Below are positions 59,712 through 64,000 of a stretch of DNA of 64,000 nucleotides, piece after piece; within the stretch, counting starts at the first letter, position 1, and the number at the start of each line of letters is the position of its first letter. The stretch comes from Pseudomonas sp. Root71. Lineage in GTDB: Bacteria; Pseudomonadota; Gammaproteobacteria; Pseudomonadales; Pseudomonadaceae. Under the pieces are notes generated by a model that worked only from the letters and a program-made list of their open reading frames with translations, made no database searches and was not told the origin of the DNA. The position numbers and the translations under genes were made by a program. The stretch covers positions 374,815-438,814 of the forward strand of contig NZ_LMHY01000026.1 in the NCBI RefSeq assembly GCF_001429045.1, in the 5' to 3' direction.

Positions 59712-60590
59712 ATGATTGCGGGCAGTATGGTGGCACTGGTCACACCCATGGATGCACAGGGGCGTCTTGACTGGGACAGCCTCAGCAAACTCGTGGACTT
59801 CCACCTTGAAAACGGCACCCATGCCATTGTCGCCGTCGGTACCACCGGCGAATCGGCAACCCTTGATGTCGATGAACATATCGCCGTCATCAAGGCGGTA
59901 GTCAAGCAGGTCAATGGCCGTATTCCGGTGATCGCCGGTACCGGCGCCAATTCGACCCGCGAAGCCGTCGAATTGACCCGTAATGCCAAGGAAGCCGGCG
60001 CCGATGCCTGCCTGCTGGTAGTGCCGTACTACAACAAGCCGACCCAGGAAGGCCTGTACCTGCACTTCAAGCACATCGCCGAGTCGGTCGACATCCCGCA
60101 GATTCTCTATAACGTTCCTGGTCGCACCTCCTGTGACATGCAGGCCGAAACCGTGATCCGCCTGTCCACCGTGCCGAACATCATCGGTATCAAGGAAGCG
60201 ACCGGCGACCTCAAGCGCGCCAAGGCTATCCTCGACGGCGTAAGCAAGGACTTCATCGTCCTTTCCGGCGATGATCCGACCGCCGTCGAGCTGATCCTGA
60301 TGGGCGGCAAGGGCAACATCTCCGTCACCGCCAACGTCGCGCCGCGTGAAATGGCCGATCTGTGCGAGGCCGCCCTCAAGGGCGATGCCGAGACCGCACG
60401 GGCAATCAACGAAAAACTGATGCCGCTGCACAAGGACCTGTTCATCGAAGCCAACCCGATTCCGGTGAAATGGGCTTTGGTTGAAATGGGCCTGATGCAC
60501 GAAGGCATTCGCCTGCCGTTGACCTGGCTGAGCACACCTTGTCACGAAACGCTGCGCACGGCCCTGCGCCAGTGCGGCGTCCTGGTTTAA
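59712..60590 (+). CDS. dapA: 4-hydroxy-tetrahydrodipicolinate synthase
   Basis: A 292-residue TIM-barrel enzyme with Lys161 (IIGIKEATGD) as Schiff-base residue, Tyr133 (ILYNVPGRTS) and Thr44-Thr45 (VGTTGES) of the catalytic triad. It commits aspartate semialdehyde to lysine and peptidoglycan synthesis. It is followed after 17 bp by bamC, the usual arrangement. Confidence 0.97.
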   Translation: MIAGSMVALVTPMDAQGRLDWDSLSKLVDFHLENGTHAIVAVGTTGESATLDVDEHIAVIKAVVKQVNGRIPVIAGTGANSTREAVELTRNAKEAGADACLLVVPYYNKPTQEGLYLHFKHIAESVDIPQILYNVPGRTSCDMQAETVIRLSTVPNIIGIKEATGDLKRAKAILDGVSKDFIVLSGDDPTAVELILMGGKGNISVTANVAPREMADLCEAALKGDAETARAINEKLMPLHKDLFIEANPIPVKWALVEMGLMHEGIRLPLTWLSTPCHETLRTALRQCGVLV

Positions 60591-60607
60591 TTGAGGAAGT
60601 ACAACGC

Positions 60608-61723
60608 ATGAAGCGAATGGCCGGACTTTCCGCACTTGCCTTGATTATCTCCAGCACCAGTGGCTGTGGATGGGTCTGGGGCCCGGAAGGTTATTTCCGT
60701 GACCGTGGTAGCGATTACCTGGAAGCGCAACAGACTGCACCGATGCAAATACCGCAGGATATCCATGACGCCAAGCGTCTGGATCCGCTGTTGCCGATCC
60801 CGCGCAACGTGGCCGATGACACCGCCAAGGGCGAATACATCGTTCCTCGGCCACAGCCGCTGACCGCGGGTGCCGACGCCAGTGCCTACTCCCTGCAGAA
60901 GAGCGGCGGCTCCAGCTCCATCCTGGCGCAGAATCCGCCGGCTGAAATCTGGCCAGTGGCCGTTCAGTTCTTCCAGGACAACGGTTTCCGTCTGGATGAA
61001 CAGCGTCCGCAAACCGGCGAATTCACCACGACCTGGCAGCATTCCGATGAACTGTCCGCGGCCGTGGCCAAGCGCCTGAGCGCGGCCGGTGTCAGCACGG
61101 ACAGCGAAACTCGCGTGCGGGTGCGCATCGAGCCGGGCGTGCAGCGCAACACCAGTGAAGTCTATGTGGTCAGCGCCGAGCGTCCTGCCGGCAGCACCGC
61201 CGACGTGGCCTTCACCAACCGTTCGGTCAACACTGGCCTGGATGCGGCACTGGTCGACGACATGCTCGTGAGCATGAGTCGTATCTCCGAGAAGGGCGGT
61301 TCGGTCTCCATGCTGGCCTCTCGTGATTTCGACGCGCCTAGCCGTGTCAGCCTGAGTGAAGACGGCAGCGGCAACCCTGTGCTGAACGTCGGTACCGATC
61401 TGGATCGTGCCTGGTCAAGTGTCGGTCGTGCGCTGGAACAAGGCGAATGGCGTGTTGAAGACATTAACCGCAGCCTGGGCCTGTACTACATCAACCTGGC
61501 CGAAAAAGCCGAGAGCAAAGACGACAAGCCAGGCTTCTTCAGCGGCCTGTTCGGCAGCGCGCCGAGCAAGGAAGAGCTTGAGGCCCGCGCCGAGCGTTAT
61601 CAGGTTCGCCTGAGCAAGGTTGGCGAGAACGTACAGGTCACCGTCGAGAAAAACATCAACACCGTGGCGCCGGCAGACGTGGCGCGTAAAGTGTTGAGCA
61701 AGATTCAGGACAACCTGGGCTGA
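60608..61723 (+). CDS. bamC: Outer-membrane assembly lipoprotein BamC
   Basis: A 371-residue lipoprotein: signal peptide with lipobox near STSGC (Cys20), a long unstructured N-terminal stretch (DIHDAKRLDPLLPIPRNVAD) that contacts BamD, and two helix-grip domains (about 100-215 and 240-370). It is part of the BAM complex. It sits in the dapA-bamC-MBL-purC series. Confidence 0.92.
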   Translation: MKRMAGLSALALIISSTSGCGWVWGPEGYFRDRGSDYLEAQQTAPMQIPQDIHDAKRLDPLLPIPRNVADDTAKGEYIVPRPQPLTAGADASAYSLQKSGGSSSILAQNPPAEIWPVAVQFFQDNGFRLDEQRPQTGEFTTTWQHSDELSAAVAKRLSAAGVSTDSETRVRVRIEPGVQRNTSEVYVVSAERPAGSTADVAFTNRSVNTGLDAALVDDMLVSMSRISEKGGSVSMLASRDFDAPSRVSLSEDGSGNPVLNVGTDLDRAWSSVGRALEQGEWRVEDINRSLGLYYINLAEKAESKDDKPGFFSGLFGSAPSKEELEARAERYQVRLSKVGENVQVTVEKNINTVAPADVARKVLSKIQDNLG

Positions 61724-61727
61724 TCCT

Positions 61728-62486
61728 ATGCGTTTTGCCGTTCTCGGCAGCGGTAGTCAAGGGAACGGCACGCTGATAGCCAGCGCTGATACGTACGTAT
61801 TGGTCGATTGTGGTTTTTCCCTGCGGGAAACCGAAAAACGCCTGCTGCGCCTGGGTGTGAACCCTGCGCAGCTGAGCGCGATACTCGTGACCCACGAACA
61901 TGCCGACCACGTGCATGGCGTGGGTTTGCTGTCTCGGCGCTACAATCTGCCTGTCTACCTCAGTCGCGGGACCTTGCGCGGGATGCGCAAACCGATTGAA
62001 CCCGCAGGCTTTCTGGCCGGCGGCGAGCAGCTGCAAATCGGCGACTTGAGCATCGGTGTCATTGCCGTGGCCCACGATGCACAAGAACCGACGCAGTATG
62101 TTTTCAGTGATGGTTTACGGCGCTTCGGCCTGTTGACCGACCTGGGTTCGTATTGTGACAAGGTGCTGGACGGCTATCGGGACCTCGATGCGTTGATGAT
62201 CGAGTCCAACCATTGCCGTGACATGCTGGCTCGCGGTCACTACCCGTACTTTCTCAAGCAGCGGGTGGGCGGTGAGCTGGGGCATTTGAATAACCACCAG
62301 GCGGCATTCCTGGTGTCCGAGCTGGGCTGGAAAGACCTGCAACACCTGGTCCTGGCCCATCTGAGCAGCAAGAACAACCTGCCGCAGCTGGCCCGGCAAT
62401 GTTTTGTCGACACCCTCGGGTGCGACCCGGACTGGCTGCAACTGGCCGATCAAGATTCAGGGCTCGACTGGCGACACATCGCCTAG
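61728..62486 (+). CDS. MBL-fold hydrolase (YycJ/WalJ-like)
   Basis: A 252-residue metallo-beta-lactamase-fold protein with THEHADHVHGVG (HxHxDH zinc motif) and the opening MRFAVLGSGSQGNGTLIAS, typical of the YycJ/WalJ exonuclease-like group. It lies 4 bp after bamC and 28 bp before purC. A role in DNA processing is inferred from the group. Confidence 0.88.
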   Translation: MRFAVLGSGSQGNGTLIASADTYVLVDCGFSLRETEKRLLRLGVNPAQLSAILVTHEHADHVHGVGLLSRRYNLPVYLSRGTLRGMRKPIEPAGFLAGGEQLQIGDLSIGVIAVAHDAQEPTQYVFSDGLRRFGLLTDLGSYCDKVLDGYRDLDALMIESNHCRDMLARGHYPYFLKQRVGGELGHLNNHQAAFLVSELGWKDLQHLVLAHLSSKNNLPQLARQCFVDTLGCDPDWLQLADQDSGLDWRHIA

Positions 62487-62514
62487 CCCATCTACTTAGC
62501 AAGCGGAGCCCATC

Positions 62515-63228
62515 ATGGAAAAACGTGAAGAACTCTACCGCGGCAAAGCCAAGTCGGTTTACAAGACCGACGACGCTAACCGTTTGATCCTGCTGTTTCG
62601 CAACGACACCTCGGCGTTCGACGGCAAGCGCATCGAACAGCTCGACCGCAAAGGCATGGTGAACAACAAGTTCAACGCCTTCATCATGCAGAAGCTCGAA
62701 GCGGCCGGCGTACCGACCCAATTCGACAAATTGCTGGGCGACAACGAGTGCCTGGTGAAGAAGCTGGACATGATCCCGGTCGAGTGCGTCGTGCGTAACT
62801 ACGCCGCCGGCAGCCTGGTCAAGCGTCTGGGTGTTGAAGAGGGCATGAAGCTCAACCCATACACCTTCGAACTGTTCCTGAAGGATGACGCCAAGGGCGA
62901 TCCGTTCATCAACGAATCCCACGTCGTGGCCTTTGGCTGGGGCACCGCCGAGCAACTGGTTCGCATGAAAGAACTGTCGCTCAAGGTCAACGAAGTCCTG
63001 AGCAAGCTGTTCGACGACGCCGGTCTGCTGCTGGTCGACTTCAAGCTGGAATTCGGCGTGTTCCACGATGGTTCCATCGTGCTGGGCGACGAATTCAGCC
63101 CGGACGGCTGCCGTCTGTGGGACAAGGCCACCGGCAAGAAAATGGACAAGGACCGCTTCCGTCAGGGCCTCGGTGACGTCATCGAAGCCTACGAAGAAGT
63201 CGCCAATCGTCTGGGCGTACCGCTTTAA
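62515..63228 (+). CDS. purC: SAICAR synthetase
   Basis: A 237-residue enzyme: EELYRGKAKSVYKTDDANRL at the N-terminus, VECVVRNYAAGSLVKRLGVE and LVDFKLEFGVFHDGSIVLGD are PurC signatures. It joins aspartate to CAIR in purine synthesis. The ATG at 62515 follows agcggag. Confidence 0.97.
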   Translation: MEKREELYRGKAKSVYKTDDANRLILLFRNDTSAFDGKRIEQLDRKGMVNNKFNAFIMQKLEAAGVPTQFDKLLGDNECLVKKLDMIPVECVVRNYAAGSLVKRLGVEEGMKLNPYTFELFLKDDAKGDPFINESHVVAFGWGTAEQLVRMKELSLKVNEVLSKLFDDAGLLLVDFKLEFGVFHDGSIVLGDEFSPDGCRLWDKATGKKMDKDRFRQGLGDVIEAYEEVANRLGVPL

Positions 63229-63311
63229 CCGACGCAAGCATCTGATAGCACAGAAATATTTCGCTTAGGGGGTTCGCTTCCTGCGAAAGTGTTGTTATGA
63301 TGCGCGCCGTT

Positions 63312-63401
63312 GGAGAGATGCCAGAGTGGCCGAATGGGACGGATTCGAAATCCGTTGTACCTTCACCGGTACCTAGGGTTCGAATCCCTATCTCTCCGCC
63401 A
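63312..63401 (+). tRNA. serU: tRNA-Ser (anticodon CGA)
   Basis: GGAGAGATG pairs with the 3' part TCTCTCC before encoded GCCA; the anticodon arm ACGGA-TTCGAAA-TCCGT reads CGA; a long variable arm (TGTACCTTCACCGGTACC) and T-loop GGTTCGAATCC complete a class II tRNA of 90 nt with CCA. Confidence 0.95.
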
Positions 63402-63416
63402 TTATTGAGCAAGACG

Positions 63417-63452
63417 AAGCCCCTGAAATGGTTAAACATTTCAGGGGCTTTT
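63417..63452 (+). terminator. Rho-independent terminator after tRNA-Ser
   Basis: AAGCCCCTGAAATG and CATTTCAGGGGCTT form a 14-bp stem around GTTAAA, followed by TT. Confidence 0.92.
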
Positions 63453-63728
63453 CGTTTCTGTCATGTTGGTCGGGATGAAGTGCCCTTTATGCCGCGCCAG
63501 TCCGTTCCGGTTCTGCGCGTTCTCTGGCGTTTTCCGCGCGATACCCGTCATGCTCTCGGGATTCCTGGGTATCCATATGTCGTAGTGTTTTCTCGCCGTC
63601 GTTGTGCCTGCATGTCCAGGCGACGTGATTTGGATTCTGTGCTGTCCGATGCTTTATATAGGTGCTGGTGGTTTTCGTGGTGGCAGCCCGGGCGCTTTGG
63701 TAAGGCAGAAGAGTTTTCAGGTGGGGGG
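63453..63728. other. Gap before the rRNA promoters
   Basis: I see no gene in this stretch; the open frames are Arg/Trp-rich and without ribosome sites. It is probably spacer upstream of the rRNA operon. Confidence 0.6.
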
Positions 63729-63756
63729 TTGACCACGTATTTAAATACTGTACTAT
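63729..63756 (+). promoter_or_regulatory. rRNA operon promoter P1
   Basis: TTGACC (63729-63734), a 16-bp spacer and TACTAT (63751-63756) are followed by a GC-rich discriminator (TCGCCTCCCGC), as expected for a stringently controlled rRNA promoter. Confidence 0.75.
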
Positions 63757-63836
63757 TCGCCTCCCGCTAACGAGCAGTTTGATCTGGCTCTTGGTTTAAG
63801 TAGTTGATTTTGTTGAAAAATCAGAAACTTTTAAGG

Positions 63837-63865
63837 TTGCAAATTGAAAAGATGCGCTGTAAGAT
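63837..63865 (+). promoter_or_regulatory. rRNA operon promoter P2
   Basis: TTGCAA (63837-63842), a 17-bp spacer and TAAGAT (63860-63865) with discriminator GCGCACCTC; an AT-rich UP-element-like region lies upstream (63804-63833). Confidence 0.75.
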
Positions 63866-64000
63866 GCGCACCTCGGTTGAGACGAAAGATCTTAACCAGC
63901 CGCTCTTTAACAACTGAATCAAGCAATTCGTGTGGGTGCTTGTGGAGTCAGACTGCTAGTCAACAGATTATCAGCATCACAAGTTACTCCGCGAGAAATC
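63866..64000 (+). ncRNA. 16S rRNA leader (start of rrn operon)
   Basis: The leader has the boxA antitermination sequence GCTCTTTAACAA (63902-63913) and the conserved Pseudomonas stretch CAATTCGTGTGGGTGCTTG. The window ends at CCGCGAGAAATC, before the mature 16S gene. Confidence 0.9.

Noticed and set aside
63483..63770. Protein gene between tRNA-Ser and the rRNA promoters
   Set aside because: The frame is Arg/Trp-rich, lacks a ribosome site and runs into promoter P1.

Overview
The window is a chromosomal segment of a Pseudomonas, most likely of the P. fluorescens group. The evidence is the nadB / algU-mucA-mucB-mucD arrangement, a phaG gene, the bcp-gcvR-dapA-bamC-purC block, high GC, and many Pseudomonas-type REP palindromes of three sequence families. 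No plasmid or complete phage is present.

Layout. 1-1069: two TPM-domain membrane proteins, the first cut by the window edge. 1201-3517: remnant of a P2/phiCTX-type prophage that keeps regulators (a LuxR-type HTH protein, a CI-type repressor with a direct-repeat operator, an Ogr zinc finger) and two holin-like membrane proteins, but no structural genes or endolysin. 3650-19806: housekeeping and accessory genes: methyltransferases, a DJ-1/PfpI protein, a SIR2-like DUF4917 protein, a LysR / CoA-transferase / HMG-CoA lyase / MFS catabolic cluster, a YdcZ/LysR pair, a LysE exporter, a PAS-GAF-GGDEF cyclase, stress proteins and an orphan HsdR-N nuclease. 20122-22835: a DUF3077/DUF6124-like gene with a hairpin-rich leader, a Fic AMP-transferase preceded by a CGCTAAC repeat array, and tRNA-Gly(CCC). 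23015-26637: phaG, rsuA, a Cys-rich protein and a dCache-GGDEF cyclase.

26858-36852 is a guanidine-utilisation locus on the minus strand. A guanidine-I (ykkC) riboswitch is followed by an ABC transporter (binding protein, permease, ATPase), two DUF1989 proteins (carboxyguanidine deiminase subunits), a biotin carboxylase of the urea/guanidine type and allophanate hydrolase. A REP pair lies in frame inside the carboxylase gene. 37144-38070 holds two Tyr-rich lipoproteins and a terminator-like REP. 38082-41217 holds an enoyl-CoA hydratase/hydrolase, ung and an AbrB-type membrane protein. 41210-46717 is a tripartite tricarboxylate transport system (tctCBA) divergent from its two-component system tctDE, with three 11-bp-phased repeats between them. 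46759-50981: an HDOD protein, ygfZ, sdhE-ygfX and nadB. 51448-55355: the envelope-stress sigma factor AlgU with MucA, MucB and MucD. There is no mucC; a strong hairpin lies in its place. 55378-63228: a BepA-like protease, tusA, a PerM-like permease, bcp, gcvR, dapA-bamC-MBL-purC. The window closes with tRNA-Ser(CGA), two tandem rRNA promoters and the start of the 16S rRNA leader.

Functional themes are nitrogen scavenging from guanidine under riboswitch control, carboxylate uptake under TctDE control, envelope-stress/alginate regulation by AlgU, c-di-GMP synthesis, and lysine/purine biosynthesis. All assignments come from reading the sequence and from family knowledge; no searches were run.
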